A stretch of DNA of 64,000 nucleotides from Streptomyces sp. H39-S7 (GTDB taxonomy: Bacteria > Actinomycetota > Actinomycetes > Streptomycetales > Streptomycetaceae). Where the stretch lies: NCBI RefSeq assembly GCF_027158205.1, contig NZ_JAPVLU010000002.1, positions 271,679 to 335,678 on the forward strand, in the 5' to 3' direction. Under the pieces are notes generated by a model. It did no database searches. It had not been told where the DNA came from and saw only the letters and a program-made list of their open reading frames with translations. Positions 9,053 through 18,647 of this stretch are shown here, in pieces; position 1 is the first letter of the stretch; every line of letters begins with the position of its first letter. The translations under genes and the position numbers were made by a program.

Positions 9053-10221
9053 TGTCCAAGCTCGGCAATCTCGGACAGCTCGGACACCGGCTGCACCGTG
9101 GCGAGATCGCCTACGACTTCGTCGGCAAGCGCAGGCTCTGGTACGGCGTCTCGATCCTGATCACGATCGTGGCCATCGCCGGCCTGGCGATCAACGGGCT
9201 CAAGCTCGGCATCGAGTTCTCCGGCGGTGCGGTCTTCACCACCCCGAAGACGTCGTACTCGGTCACCGACGTGCAGAACAAGATCGCCGGCGACACCGGC
9301 GGCCATGTCGCCACCGTGCAGAAGCTCGGCAACGGCGGCGTGCGGATCCAGGTCAGCGACATCTCCACGGAGGAGTCGAAGAACATCCAGGAGAAGGTCG
9401 CCACCGACCTCGGCCTGGACGCGACCAAGATCGACGCGCAGATCGTCGGCCCCAGCTGGGGTGAGGAGATCTCGAAGAAGGCCTTCACCGGCCTGATCAT
9501 CTTCATGATCCTGGTGGTGATCTACCTCGCCATCGCCTTCGAGTGGCGGATGGCCATCGCCGCCCTCATCGCCCTGATCCACGACCTCACGATCACCGTC
9601 GGCGTCTACGCCATCGTCGGTTTCGAGGTCACTCCGGGCACCGTGATCGGTCTGCTGACGATCCTCGGTTACTCCCTCTACGACACCGTCGTCGTCTTCG
9701 ACGGTCTCAAGGAGACGACCCGCAGCATCACCAAGCAGTCCCGCTTCACCTACAGCGAGCTCTCCAACCGCAGCCTGAACCAGACCCTGGTGCGTTCGAT
9801 CAACACCACGGTCGTCGCGCTGCTCCCCGTCGGCGCCCTGCTCTTCATCGGTGGCGGCATCCTCGGGGCCGGTGTGCTCAACGACATCGCGCTCGCGCTC
9901 TTCGTCGGCCTCACCGCCGGTGCGTACTCCTCGATCTTCATCGCGACCCCGCTGGTCGCGGACTTCAAGGAACGCGACCCGGAGATGAAGGCCCTCAAGA
10001 AGCGCGTGCTGGCCAAGCGCAAGGCCGACGCCGCCAAGGGCGTGGACCCGGCGGACGAGGACCGGCAGGCCCGGGAGGACGTCGCGGCCGCCGAGGCCGC
10101 CGACGAGGACGACGAGCCGGAGGACGGCGACCGTGCCGCCGCCGGCGGTGTGGTCGGCCAGCGTCCGCAGGCCGCCGCCCGCAACCGCAGCAAGAACCGG
10201 CCTTCCGGGAAGCGGCGGTGA
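9052..10221 (+). CDS. secF: Protein translocase subunit SecF
   Basis: 389 residues from the ATG that shares a base with the secD TGA; GAAGGAGG just upstream is the ribosome-binding site. Six membrane helices with a large extracytoplasmic loop after the first. The family segment LTILGYSLYDTVVVFDGLKE is present. The C-terminal about 70 residues are highly charged (Glu/Asp then Arg/Lys) and probably cytoplasmic. An in-frame extension upstream within secD was rejected because it lacks a ribosome-binding site and overlaps SecD membrane segments. Confidence 0.97.
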   Translation: MSKLGNLGQLGHRLHRGEIAYDFVGKRRLWYGVSILITIVAIAGLAINGLKLGIEFSGGAVFTTPKTSYSVTDVQNKIAGDTGGHVATVQKLGNGGVRIQVSDISTEESKNIQEKVATDLGLDATKIDAQIVGPSWGEEISKKAFTGLIIFMILVVIYLAIAFEWRMAIAALIALIHDLTITVGVYAIVGFEVTPGTVIGLLTILGYSLYDTVVVFDGLKETTRSITKQSRFTYSELSNRSLNQTLVRSINTTVVALLPVGALLFIGGGILGAGVLNDIALALFVGLTAGAYSSIFIATPLVADFKERDPEMKALKKRVLAKRKADAAKGVDPADEDRQAREDVAAAEAADEDDEPEDGDRAAAGGVVGQRPQAAARNRSKNRPSGKRR

Positions 10222-10778
10222 CGGCGACCGCGGCCGCCGCCGAAGGGCTGCGCGAGCAGCTGCTGGGCCGGATCCGGGATGTCCCGGACTACCCGCAGCC
10301 GGGTGTGGTGTTCAAGGACATCACCCCGCTGCTGGCCGACCCCGACGCGTTCAACGCCCTGGTGGACGCCCTGGCCGTGCTCTGCGCGCGCCATGGTGCC
10401 ACCAAGGTCGCCGGCCTGGAGGCGCGCGGGTTCATCCTCGCCGCCCCCGCGGCGGCGCGGGCCCACCTCGGCTTCGTACCCGTGCGCAAGGCGGGCAAGC
10501 TGCCCGGCGCGACGCTCTCCCAGCGGTACGAGCTGGAGTACGGCAGCGCCGAGATAGAGGTGCAGCAGGACGCCCTCGCCGCCGGCGACCGGGTCCTGGT
10601 CATCGATGACGTGCTGGCCACCGGCGGTACCGCCGAGGCCTCGCTGGAGCTCATCCGGCGGACCGGCGCGGAGGTGGCCGGTGTCGCGGTCCTGCTGGAG
10701 CTCGGCTTCCTCGGGGGCCGCGAACGGCTCTCCACCGCCCTCGCGGGCGCCCCGCTGGACGCGCTGATCATCGTCTGA
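10218..10778 (+). CDS. apt: Adenine phosphoribosyltransferase
   Basis: 186 residues. Converts adenine and PRPP to AMP in purine salvage. The PRPP-binding motif is VLVIDDVLATGGTAEAS, and FKDITPLL and GLEARGFI are the other Apt signatures. GTG start in a GTGA overlap with the secF stop, so it is the last gene of the sec operon. The secD-secF-apt-relA order is widely conserved in actinobacteria. Confidence 0.96.
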   Translation: MTATAAAAEGLREQLLGRIRDVPDYPQPGVVFKDITPLLADPDAFNALVDALAVLCARHGATKVAGLEARGFILAAPAAARAHLGFVPVRKAGKLPGATLSQRYELEYGSAEIEVQQDALAAGDRVLVIDDVLATGGTAEASLELIRRTGAEVAGVAVLLELGFLGGRERLSTALAGAPLDALIIV

Positions 10779-10820
10779 CACCCCGGGCCCAGGGCCCGCG
10801 GCACACAGCATCACCCAGGA

Positions 10821-10851
10821 GGCGGGCACCCGGAACCACCGGGCGCCCGCC
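10821..10851 (+). terminator. Terminator hairpin after apt
   Basis: 13-bp arms with one mismatch (GGCGGGC...GCCCGCC), a 5-base loop and a short pyrimidine tail. It separates the sec-apt operon from relA. Confidence 0.6.
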
Positions 10852-10902
10852 TTCTGCCACAGATCGATACCATGGGTGCTCCTACCCGCGTGAGGAGTGC
10901 TC

Positions 10903-13344
10903 TTGCCAGACGAGGCCCAGCCGCTCGACGCCGAAGGCGGGGACGAAACCCCCGCCGGGAGCAACGGAGCCGCCCCCGAGCCGCCGACGCCTGCCGTCCG
11001 GCCCGCACGGACCCCCGGTGGCGCGACACCGTCGCGCGCCGCAGGCTCCTCCAACCGCGTCCGCGCCCGCCTCGCCCGGCTCGGTGTGCAGCGTTCCAGC
11101 CCGTACAACCCGGTGCTGGAACCGATGCTGCGCATCGTCCGGGGCAACGACCCGAAGGGCGACACCGCGCAGCTGCGGCAGATCGAGCGCGCCTACCAGG
11201 TCGCCGAGCGCTGGCACCGCGGGGTGAAGCGCAAGAGCGGCGACCCGTACATCACGCACCCGCTCGCCGTCACCACGATCCTCGCTGAGCTGGGCATGGA
11301 CCCGGCCACACTGATGGCGGGACTGCTGCACGACACCGTCGAGGACACCGACTACAGCCTCGACGCGCTGCGCCGGGACTTCGGCGACCAGGTCGCGCTC
11401 CTCGTGGACGGTGTCACCAAGCTCGACAAGGTGAAGTTCGGCGAGGCCGCTCAGGCCGAGACGGTACGCAAGATGGTCGTGGCCATGGCCAAGGACCCGC
11501 GCGTCCTGGTCATCAAGCTCGCCGACCGCCTGCACAACATGCGCACCATGCGGTACCTCAAGCGGGAGAAGCAGGAGAAGAAGGCCCGCGAGACGCTGGA
11601 GATCTACGCCCCGCTGGCGCACCGGCTGGGCATGAACACCATCAAGTGGGAGCTGGAGGACCTCGCCTTCGCGATCCTCTACCCCAAGATGTACGACGAG
11701 ATCGTGCGCCTGGTCGCCGAGCGCGCCCCCAAGCGCGACGAGTACCTGGCCGTCGTCACCGACCAGGTCCAGCAGGACCTGCGCGCCGCCCGGATCAAGG
11801 CGACCGTCACCGGCCGCCCGAAGCACTACTACAGCGTCTACCAGAAGATGATCGTGCGAGGCCGCGACTTCGCCGAGATCTACGACCTGGTGGGTATCCG
11901 CGTCCTCGTCGACACCGTCCGCGACAGCTACGCGGCGCTCGGGACCATCCACGCGCGGTGGAACCCGGTGCCCGGGCGGTTCAAGGACTACATCGCGATG
12001 CCCAAGTTCAACATGTACCAGTCGCTGCACACGACGGTCATCGGGCCCAGCGGAAAACCCGTCGAGCTGCAGATCCGCACCTTCGACATGCACCGCCGCG
12101 CCGAGTACGGCATCGCCGCACACTGGAAGTACAAGCAGGACCCGGTCTCCGGCGCCTCCAAGGTGCGTACCGACACCCCGCGCAAGAGCGACAGTGCCAC
12201 CGGCAGCAACGCGGTCAACGACATGGCGTGGCTGCGGCAGCTGCTGGACTGGCAGAAGGAGACCGAGGACCCGAGCGAGTTCCTGGAGTCGCTGCGCTTC
12301 GACCTCTCGCAGAACGAGGTCTTCGTCTTCACCCCCAAGGGCGACGTCATAGCGCTGCCGGCCGGCGCCACCCCGGTGGACTTCGCCTACGCGGTGCACA
12401 CCGACGTCGGGCACCGGACCATAGGGGCCAGGGTCAACGGCCGACTGGTGCCGCTGGAGTCGACCCTCGACAACGGCGACCTGGTGGAGGTCTTCACCTC
12501 CAAGGCCGCGAGCGCCGCCCCGTCGCGCGACTGGCTGGGCTTCGTGAAGTCCCCGCGCGCCCGGAACAAGATCCGCGCCTGGTTCTCCAAGGAGCGCCGC
12601 GAGGAGGCCGTCGAGCAGGGCAAGGACGCCATCGCGCGGGCGATGCGCAAGCAGAACCTGCCGATCCAGCGGGTCCTGACCGGCGACTCGCTCGTCACCC
12701 TCGCCCACGAGATGCGCTACCCGGACATCTCCGCGCTGTACGCGGCGATCGGCGAGGGGCACATCACCGCCCAGTCCGTCGTCCAGAAACTGGTCGACGC
12801 GCTCGGCGGCGAGGAGGGCGCGACCGAGGAGATCGAGGAGGTCACCACCCCCTCGCGCAACCGCTCCAAGCGGCGCGCCAACGCCGACCCCGGCGTGGTC
12901 GTCAAGGGCGTCGACGACGTCTGGGTCAAGCTGTCCCGCTGCTGCACCCCGGTGCCGGGCGACCCGATCATCGGCTTCGTCACCCGGGGCAGCGGCGTCT
13001 CGGTGCACCGCACGGACTGCGTCAACATCGAGTCGCTGTCCCAGGAGCCCGAGCGGATCCTGGAGGTCGAGTGGGCGCCCACCCAGTCGTCCGTCTTCCT
13101 GGTCGCCATCCAGGTCGAGGCGCTGGACCGGTCGCGGCTGCTGTCGGACGTGACGCGGGTCCTCTCCGACCAGCACGTCAACATCCTGTCGGCCGCCGTG
13201 CAGACCTCGAGGGACCGGGTCGCGACCTCGCGCTTCACCTTCGAGATGGGCGACCCCAAGCACCTGGGGCACGTCCTGAAGGCCGTACGCGGCGTCGAGG
13301 GCGTCTACGACGTGTACCGCGTCACCTCGGGCCGCCAGCGCTGA
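10903..13344 (+). CDS. relA: Bifunctional (p)ppGpp synthetase/hydrolase RelA/SpoT
   Basis: 813 residues from a TTG start (peptide begins LPDEAQPL), chosen because GAGGAG ends five bases upstream; a GTG two codons earlier overlaps that site. The Pro-rich N-terminus is followed by an HD hydrolase domain with [11 protein letters not shown] near residue 142. Next come the synthetase domain (about 309-420, [20 protein letters not shown]), a TGS domain (about 475-540) and a C-terminal ACT domain (about 730-813). HD and synthetase motifs look intact, so both ppGpp synthesis and degradation are expected. In Streptomyces, ppGpp links nutrient limitation to antibiotic production. Confidence 0.97.
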   Translation: MPDEAQPLDAEGGDETPAGSNGAAPEPPTPAVRPARTPGGATPSRAAGSSNRVRARLARLGVQRSSPYNPVLEPMLRIVRGNDPKGDTAQLRQIERAYQVAERWHRGVKRKSGDPYITHPLAVTTILAELGMDPATLMAGLLHDTVEDTDYSLDALRRDFGDQVALLVDGVTKLDKVKFGEAAQAETVRKMVVAMAKDPRVLVIKLADRLHNMRTMRYLKREKQEKKARETLEIYAPLAHRLGMNTIKWELEDLAFAILYPKMYDEIVRLVAERAPKRDEYLAVVTDQVQQDLRAARIKATVTGRPKHYYSVYQKMIVRGRDFAEIYDLVGIRVLVDTVRDSYAALGTIHARWNPVPGRFKDYIAMPKFNMYQSLHTTVIGPSGKPVELQIRTFDMHRRAEYGIAAHWKYKQDPVSGASKVRTDTPRKSDSATGSNAVNDMAWLRQLLDWQKETEDPSEFLESLRFDLSQNEVFVFTPKGDVIALPAGATPVDFAYAVHTDVGHRTIGARVNGRLVPLESTLDNGDLVEVFTSKAASAAPSRDWLGFVKSPRARNKIRAWFSKERREEAVEQGKDAIARAMRKQNLPIQRVLTGDSLVTLAHEMRYPDISALYAAIGEGHITAQSVVQKLVDALGGEEGATEEIEEVTTPSRNRSKRRANADPGVVVKGVDDVWVKLSRCCTPVPGDPIIGFVTRGSGVSVHRTDCVNIESLSQEPERILEVEWAPTQSSVFLVAIQVEALDRSRLLSDVTRVLSDQHVNILSAAVQTSRDRVATSRFTFEMGDPKHLGHVLKAVRGVEGVYDVYRVTSGRQR

Positions 13345-13355
13345 TCCGGAACGCG

Positions 13356-13390
13356 AGCGGCCCCGGTACGGAATCCGTACCGGGGCCGCT
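13356..13390. terminator. Bidirectional terminator between relA and the DUF349 gene
   Basis: Near-perfect inverted repeat with 15-17-bp GC-rich arms around GGAATCC, placed between two convergent genes; both strands have a short T-containing tail. Confidence 0.75.
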
Positions 13391-13413
13391 TCGTGTGCGG
13401 TTCGGCGCCGGGC

Positions 13414-14643
13414 TCAGCCGCCGAACTCCTCCAGGCCCTTCAGCGCCTGGTCCAGCAGGGCCTGCCGGCCCTCCAGCTCACGGGTGAGCTTGTCGGCCTT
13501 CGACGTGTTGCCCGCGGCCCGGGCGGCCTCGGCCTGGGTGCGCAGCTTGTCGACCGCCGCCTGGAGCTGACCCGTCAGACCCGCGGCGCGCGCCCGCGCC
13601 TCCGGGTTCGTCCGGCGCCACTCGTTCTCCTCGGTGTCCTGGATCGCGCGCTCCACCGCGTGCATCCGGGCCTCGATGCGCGGCCGGGCGTCACGCGGCA
13701 CGTGGCCGATGGCCTCCCAGCGCTCGTTGACGGCGCGGAACGCCGCCCGGGCCGCCTTGAGGTCCGTCACCGGCAGGATCTTCTCGGCCTCGATGGCGAG
13801 CTCCTCCTTGAGCGCGAGGTTGTCCCGCTCCTGGGAGTCGCGCTCGTTGAAGACCTCGGTACGGGCCTGGAAGAACTGGTCCTGGGCGCCGCGGAAACGG
13901 TTCCACAGGTCGTCCTCGGACTCGCGCTGCGCGCGGCCCGCGGCCTTCCACTCCGTCATCAGCTCGCGGTAGCGGGCGGCCGTCGGACCCCAGTCCGTGG
14001 AGTTCGACAGCGCCAGTGCCTCCGTGACCAGCTTCTCCTTGACGCGGCGGGCCTCCTCGCGCTGGGAGTCCAGCGAAGCGAAGTGCGCCTTGCGCCGCTT
14101 GGAGAAGACCGAACGGGCGTGGCTGAAGCGGTGCCACAGCTCGTCGTCGGCCTTGCGGTCCAGGCGTGGCAGCGCCTTCCAGGTGTCCACCAGCGCGCGC
14201 AGCCGCTCGCCGGCGGTCCGCCACTGCTCGCTCTCGGCCAGCCCCTCGGCCTCCGCGACCAGCTCCTCCTTGGCCACCTTGGCCTCGTCGGTCGCCTTCG
14301 CCTTGGCGATCTTGCGCTCCTCGCGGCGCGATTCGACCAGCCCGACGAGTGCGTCCAGCCGCGTGGCGAGTGCCGCCAGGTCGCCGACCGCGTGCGCCTC
14401 GGTGACCGACGCCCGAAGGTGCTCGATCGCGGTCAGCGCGTCCTTGGCCGCGAGGTCGGTGGTCCTCACCCGCCGTTCGAGGAGGCCGATCTCGACGACG
14501 AGCCCCTCGTACTTGCGCTCGAAGTAGGCCAGCGCCTCATCCGGAGACCCCGCCTGCCACGAACCGACCTCCCGCTCCCCGTCGGCCGTACGCACGTACA
14601 CGGTCCCCGTCTCATCGACGCGGCCCCATGGGTCGCTGCTCAC
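13414..14643 (-). CDS. DUF349 domain protein, coiled-coil rich
   Basis: 409 residues from a GTG with GGAGGAG upstream; longer in-frame starts lack such a site. About 100 N-terminal residues (SSDPWGRVDETGTVYVRT) precede a highly charged helical body with three tandem DUF349 repeats, recognisable as WKALPRLDR, WKAAGRAQR and WEAIGHVPR segments, each followed by LW.RF. No catalytic residues are evident. The C-terminal about 80 residues are predicted helix. The family is widespread in actinobacteria and of unknown function. It is convergent with relA and downstream of the cyclophilin gene. Confidence 0.9.
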   Translation of the reverse strand: MSSDPWGRVDETGTVYVRTADGEREVGSWQAGSPDEALAYFERKYEGLVVEIGLLERRVRTTDLAAKDALTAIEHLRASVTEAHAVGDLAALATRLDALVGLVESRREERKIAKAKATDEAKVAKEELVAEAEGLAESEQWRTAGERLRALVDTWKALPRLDRKADDELWHRFSHARSVFSKRRKAHFASLDSQREEARRVKEKLVTEALALSNSTDWGPTAARYRELMTEWKAAGRAQRESEDDLWNRFRGAQDQFFQARTEVFNERDSQERDNLALKEELAIEAEKILPVTDLKAARAAFRAVNERWEAIGHVPRDARPRIEARMHAVERAIQDTEENEWRRTNPEARARAAGLTGQLQAAVDKLRTQAEAARAAGNTSKADKLTRELEGRQALLDQALKGLEEFGG

Positions 14644-14816
14644 AGCGCCTCCTCCACGTGATGCCCGGCCGTTGTACGGCTCGCCGGCATCGTTCACAGT
14701 TTCTTCCGGTCGGGCTGCGCCCTGACCGGTCCAACGCCAACATAGGCGACCGGCGCCCCGGCTGTCCGCATCCAGCACACGCGAAATTTACCGCCGGGGC
14801 CCGGTTCATCAGGGGT

Positions 14817-15659
14817 TCACGACTCCTTGACAACCGCCTTGTTGATCACCACGGTCGCGTTCGGGGCGGTGTTCTGCTGGGCGTCGGGGGCTGCCGCGCC
14901 CGCCGCCGCGATCTTCTGCAGCACCTTCATGCCGTCGGCGCCGATGGTGCCGAAGGGGGTGTAGTCCGCGGGCAGCGGGCTGTCCTTGTAGACCAGGAAG
15001 AACTGGCTGCTGCCGGAGTTCCGGCCGGTGCCCGCCTGGGCGTTGTACTGGTTCGCCATCGCCAGCGTCCCCGCCGGGTAGGTGCCCTTCGCGACGGCCG
15101 GGTCCTTCAGGTTCTCGTCCGGGATCGTGTAGCCGGGGCCGCCCTGACCGGTGCCCGTCGGGTCACCGCACTGCAGCACGTAGATGCCCTCGGCGGTTAG
15201 CCGGTGGCACTTGGTGTGGTCGAAGAAGCCCTTGTCGGCAAGGAACTTGAACGAGTTCACCGTGGCCGGGGTCTTCGCGGCGTCCATCGTGATCGCGATG
15301 TCACCGCAGGTCGTCTGCAGCGTGAACGCGTACTTGGCGCTCTTGTCGACCGCCATCGCGGGAGCGCTCTTCCACTGCTGCTTCCCCGCGGTCCCCGCGC
15401 CCGGCTTGGCACACGGGTCCGGCGCCTTGGAGGGCGTCGTGGCCGACGGAGTGGCGGCCGCGTCGGTCTTCGCCCCGTCCTTGCCGTCCAGACTGCCGGT
15501 CGCGTACGCCGTGGCGCCGGCGGCGACCACGACGGCCACCACGGCCGCGACCACGGCGTTGCGCCGACGGGCCTTGGAATGCTCCGCGGTCCTGCGCTGC
15601 TGCTGCCGCTCGAACTTCTCTCGGGCGAGCTGTCGCCGCCGCTGTTCCTTGGTGACCAC
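14817..15659 (-). CDS. Membrane-anchored cyclophilin-type peptidyl-prolyl cis-trans isomerase
   Basis: 280 residues, GTG start. A strongly basic N-terminus (MVTKEQRRRQLAREKFERQQ) is followed by one hydrophobic helix at about residues 35-55, then an Ala/Thr/Ser/Pro linker and a cyclophilin domain from about residue 95. The domain keeps the catalytic CHRLT arginine, GTGQGGPGYTIPDE and SGSSQFFLVY. The isomerase domain should face outside, anchored like a signal-anchor protein, with a role in folding exported proteins. It shares a 219-bp divergent gap with the metallo-hydrolase gene. Confidence 0.93.
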   Translation of the reverse strand: MVTKEQRRRQLAREKFERQQQRRTAEHSKARRRNAVVAAVVAVVVAAGATAYATGSLDGKDGAKTDAAATPSATTPSKAPDPCAKPGAGTAGKQQWKSAPAMAVDKSAKYAFTLQTTCGDIAITMDAAKTPATVNSFKFLADKGFFDHTKCHRLTAEGIYVLQCGDPTGTGQGGPGYTIPDENLKDPAVAKGTYPAGTLAMANQYNAQAGTGRNSGSSQFFLVYKDSPLPADYTPFGTIGADGMKVLQKIAAAGAAAPDAQQNTAPNATVVINKAVVKES

Positions 15660-15783
15660 TTCGCCGTCTCCCGGTCTTCTGCTTCAGTCTTCTCGAAAAC
15701 GTCATCTCGAACGTGAACCCGCGTGCGGCGAATCTTCGCGCCCCACCCGGCCCGCAGTCCAGTACCCGCACGCTACGGGCGGG

Positions 15784-15799
15784 CGTCCCCGCGGGGACG
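15784..15799. repeat. 16-bp perfect palindrome in a divergent promoter region
   Basis: CGTCCCCGCGGGGACG reads the same on both strands. It lies between the cyclophilin and metallo-hydrolase genes about 35 bp upstream of a possible -10 (TAGGCT). It could be an operator, but GC-rich palindromes are common by chance in this base composition. Confidence 0.3.
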
Positions 15800-15878
15800 A
15801 TACGGGTTCGCCCCGGCCGCTCCCGCGCCGGTAGGCTCGTGAGCTGCCGACACCTCCGCGGACGACAGAAGGACGAAC

Positions 15879-16589
15879 GTGCTTATTGCCGGGTTCCCCG
15901 CCGGGGCCTGGGGGACCAATTGTTATGTGGTCGCCCCCGCCGCCGGTGAGGAGTGCGTGATCATCGACCCGGGTCACCAAGCGACCCAGGGCGTCGAGGA
16001 CACGCTCGCCAAGCATCGCCTCAAGCCCGTCGCCGTCATCCTCACCCATGGGCACATCGACCATGTGGCGTCCGTCGTGCCGGTCTGCGGGGCCCATGAC
16101 GTCCCGGCCTGGATCCACCCCCGGGACCGCTACATGATGAGCGACCCGGAGAAGGCCCTCGGGCGCTCCATCGGGCAGCAGCTGCTGGGCGAGCTGACGA
16201 TCGGGGAACCCGACGACGTCAGGGAGCTGACCGACGGCGCCGCCCTCGGACTGGCCGGCCTGGAGTTCACCGTCTCGCACGCGCCGGGCCATACGAAGGG
16301 GTCGGTGACCTTCAGGCTCCCCGAGTCCTCCGACGTGCCGTCGGTGTTCTTCTCGGGCGACCTGCTGTTCGCCGGCTCCGTCGGACGCTCCGACCTGCCC
16401 GGTGGTTCCGCGGACGAACTGATGGAGTCGCTGGCCCGCGTGTGCCTGCCGCTCGACGACTCGACCGTGGTGCTCTCCGGCCACGGCCCCCAGACGACCA
16501 TCGGCCGCGAGCGCGCCGCCAACCCCTACCTCGGGGAAGCGGCCCGCGGCTTCGGAGCCGGTTCGCCGGCTCCGCGACGAGGATTGTGA
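15879..16589 (+). CDS. Metallo-beta-lactamase-fold hydrolase (glyoxalase II-like)
   Basis: 236 residues. The zinc-binding motif THGHIDH gives H57, H59, D61 and H62. A further His appears in HAPGHTKGS, a bridging Asp in FFSGDLLF, and a final His in LSGHGPQT, so both metal sites look complete. Length and motif spacing fit hydroxyacylglutathione-hydrolase-like enzymes; actinobacteria lack glutathione, so the real thioester substrate is unknown. GTG start; hisS begins 11 bp after the stop, so the two are co-transcribed, as is usual in Streptomyces. Confidence 0.92.
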   Translation: MLIAGFPAGAWGTNCYVVAPAAGEECVIIDPGHQATQGVEDTLAKHRLKPVAVILTHGHIDHVASVVPVCGAHDVPAWIHPRDRYMMSDPEKALGRSIGQQLLGELTIGEPDDVRELTDGAALGLAGLEFTVSHAPGHTKGSVTFRLPESSDVPSVFFSGDLLFAGSVGRSDLPGGSADELMESLARVCLPLDDSTVVLSGHGPQTTIGRERAANPYLGEAARGFGAGSPAPRRGL

Positions 16590-16600
16590 CAAGGCTTGCT

Positions 16601-17863
16601 GTGAGTACCTTCCAGGCCCCCCGGGGCACCTATGACCTGCTGCCGCCGGACTCCGCGACCTTCCTCGCGGTGCGCGAGGCGATCTCCGCGCCGCTGCGCG
16701 ATTCCGGCTACGGCTACATCGAGACGCCCGGCTTCGAGAACGTGGAGCTGTTCGCACGCGGTGTCGGCGAGTCCACCGACATCGTCAGCAAGGAGATGTA
16801 CGCCTTCACGACGAAGGGCGGCGACGAGCTGGCGCTGCGCCCCGAGGGCACCGCGTCCGTGCTGCGCGCGACGTTGGAGGCCAACCTGCACAAGGCCGGT
16901 TCGCTGCCGGTCAAGCTCTGGTACTCGGGCTCGTACTACCGCTACGAGCGCCCGCAGAAGGGTCGGTACCGGCACTTCTCGCAGGTCGGCGCCGAGGCGA
17001 TCGGCATGGAGGATCCGGCGCTCGACGCCGAGTTGATCATCCTCGCCGACCAGGCGTACCGAGCACTCGGACTGCGGAACTTCCGGATCCTGCTCAACTC
17101 GCTGGGCGACAAGGAGTGCCGTCCGGTCTACCGGGCCGCACTCCAGGAGTTCCTGGCCGGGCTCGACCTGGACGAGGACACCGTGCGCCGGGCGGAGATC
17201 AACCCGCTGCGCGTGCTCGACGACAAGCGTGACGCGGTGCAGAAGCAGTTGGCCGGTGCTCCGGCGCTCCGCGACTACCTGTGCGAGGCGTGCAAGGCGT
17301 ACCACGAGCAGGTGCGTGAGCTGCTGACGGCGGCGGGCGTGGTGTTCGAGGACGACGAGAAGCTGGTGCGCGGCCTCGACTACTACACCCGCACCACGTT
17401 CGAGTTCGTCCACGACGGACTCGGCTCGCAGTCCGCGGTGGGCGGCGGCGGTCGCTACGACGGCCTGTCCGAGATGATCGGCGGCCCCGCGCTGCCGTCG
17501 GTGGGCTGGGCGCTCGGTGTGGACCGCACGGTGCTGGCGCTGCAGGCCGAGGGGATCACGCTCGAACTGCCCTCCTCCACCAGTGTGTTCGCTGTGCCGC
17601 TCGGAGAGGAGACCCGTCGGGTGCTCTTCGGCGTGGTCACCGACCTGCGGAAGGCGGGCGTCGCCGCCGACTTCGCGTTCGGCGGCAAGGGGCTCAAGGC
17701 GGCGATGAAGGCGGCCAACCGCTCGGGCGCCAAGTACGCGCTCATCGCCGGTGAGCGCGACCTCGCCGAGGGCGTCGTCCAGCTCAAGGACATGGTTTCC
17801 GGGGAGCAGACGGCGGTTGCGCTCGAGGGGATCGTCGAAGCCGTTCGATCGCGGCTGGCATGA
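16601..17863 (+). CDS. hisS: Histidyl-tRNA synthetase
   Basis: 420 residues. Class II synthetase: motif 1 region around [13 protein letters not shown], motif 2 [17 protein letters not shown], the histidine-specific [14 protein letters not shown] and motif 3 [12 protein letters not shown]-terminal anticodon-binding domain follows from about residue 330. The GTG at 16601 (peptide [12 protein letters not shown]) is chosen because upstream in-frame residues belong to the hydrolase gene. Confidence 0.97.
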   Translation: MSTFQAPRGTYDLLPPDSATFLAVREAISAPLRDSGYGYIETPGFENVELFARGVGESTDIVSKEMYAFTTKGGDELALRPEGTASVLRATLEANLHKAGSLPVKLWYSGSYYRYERPQKGRYRHFSQVGAEAIGMEDPALDAELIILADQAYRALGLRNFRILLNSLGDKECRPVYRAALQEFLAGLDLDEDTVRRAEINPLRVLDDKRDAVQKQLAGAPALRDYLCEACKAYHEQVRELLTAAGVVFEDDEKLVRGLDYYTRTTFEFVHDGLGSQSAVGGGGRYDGLSEMIGGPALPSVGWALGVDRTVLALQAEGITLELPSSTSVFAVPLGEETRRVLFGVVTDLRKAGVAADFAFGGKGLKAAMKAANRSGAKYALIAGERDLAEGVVQLKDMVSGEQTAVALEGIVEAVRSRLA

Positions 17864-17869
17864 CGGAAG

Positions 17870-17899
17870 GGGCCGGGCACCCAGGCGGGTGTCCGGCCC
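17870..17899 (+). terminator. Terminator after hisS
   Basis: GGGCCGGGCACCC pairs with GGGTGTCCGGCCC (one G-U) around a 4-base loop, 7 bp after the hisS stop. It directly abuts the first CRISPR-like repeat. Confidence 0.65.
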
Positions 17900-17988
17900 T
17901 CGTCACCCCCGCGCGGGCGGGGAGCATGCCGAACTCGGCGGCGTCAGGTCGTACGTGCCCGGACCACCCCCGCGTCAGCGGGGAGCGC
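17900..17988 (-). CRISPR. CRISPR relic: two degenerate type I-E-like repeats and one 33-bp spacer
   Basis: Copies at 17900-17927 and 17961-17988 share ACCCCCGCG-N3-GCGGGGAGC at an exact 61-bp period (28-bp repeat plus 33-bp spacer), the spacing of type I-E arrays. Read on the minus strand, the second copy begins GCGCTCCCCGC and ends CGGGGGTGGTCC, close to the I-E repeats I recall from Streptomyces. The copies agree at 18 of 21 core positions; the outer 3-4 bases of the first have decayed. There is no third copy 61 bp to either side, no leader, and no cas gene in the window. The unit lies between the hisS terminator and the response-regulator gene. Confidence 0.55.
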
Positions 17989-18016
17989 TGCGGGTTCAAC
18001 GAGCGAGCCGCCCGCC

Positions 18017-18045
18017 GCGGCACGGGTCAGATCAGCCCGTGCCGC
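18017..18045 (-). terminator. Terminator hairpin overlapping the end of the response-regulator gene
   Basis: GCGGCACGGG and CCCGTGCCGC form a perfect 10-bp stem with a 9-base loop that includes the stop codon. It terminates the minus-strand exporter/two-component operon. Confidence 0.55.
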
Positions 18046-18647
18046 ATCGCGCTGGTGACCGCGGCCGTGCGGTCGTCGACGCCGAGTTTGCCGAACGTGC
18101 GCAGCAGGTGGGTCTTGACGGTGCTCTCGCCGATGAAGAGCCGGCGGCCGACCTCCGCGTTCGTGCAGCCCTCGGCGACCAGCCGCAGGACGGCCGCCTC
18201 GCGGTCGGTCAGCCGGGGCCGTTCCGGCCTGGTCCGCAGCTGGTCCATGAGCCGGGACGCCACCGAGGGGGAGAGCACGGTCTCGCCGCGGGCGGCCGCG
18301 CGGATGGCGTCGGCGAGTTCGGCCCGTGAGGTGTCCTTGAGCAGGTAGCCGGCCGCGCCCGCCTCGACCGCGCGCAGGATGTCGCCGTCCGTCTCGTACG
18401 TGGTCAGCACGATCACCCGGCAGGGGAGTCCCGCGGCCGTGATGCGGGCGGTCGCGGCCACGCCGTCGCCGCCGGGCATCCGCAGGTCCATCAGCACGAT
18501 GTCCGGGAGCAGTCCGGCCGCGAGCGCCTCGGCCCGCGGGCCGCTGTCCGCCTCGCCGACGACCTCGAGGTCCGCTTCGGCGTTGAGCATGCCGCGCAGG
18601 CCCTCGCGCACCACGGGGTGGTCGTCGGCGAGCAGGATGCGGATCAC
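18027..18647 (-). CDS. NarL/LuxR-family response regulator
   Basis: 206 residues. Receiver domain with acidic pocket D8/D9, phosphoacceptor D54 in VLMDLRMPGGDG, the switch T in VLTTYE and K in YLLKD. A C-terminal LuxR helix-turn-helix spans about 145-190 (LTDREAAVLRLVAEG, STVKTHL). GTG start in a GTGA overlap with the upstream kinase, so the pair is translationally coupled. It probably controls the co-encoded ABC exporter; the target is inferred from position only. Confidence 0.95.
   Translation of the reverse strand: MIRILLADDHPVVREGLRGMLNAEADLEVVGEADSGPRAEALAAGLLPDIVLMDLRMPGGDGVAATARITAAGLPCRVIVLTTYETDGDILRAVEAGAAGYLLKDTSRAELADAIRAAARGETVLSPSVASRLMDQLRTRPERPRLTDREAAVLRLVAEGCTNAEVGRRLFIGESTVKTHLLRTFGKLGVDDRTAAVTSAMRHGLI

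Noticed and set aside
17784..18023. Minus-strand open frame of about 79 codons across the hisS end
   Set aside because: It reads through the hisS terminator and the two CRISPR-like repeats, giving the repeat-derived peptides SPLTRGW and PARAGVT. It is an artefact of the array, not a gene.
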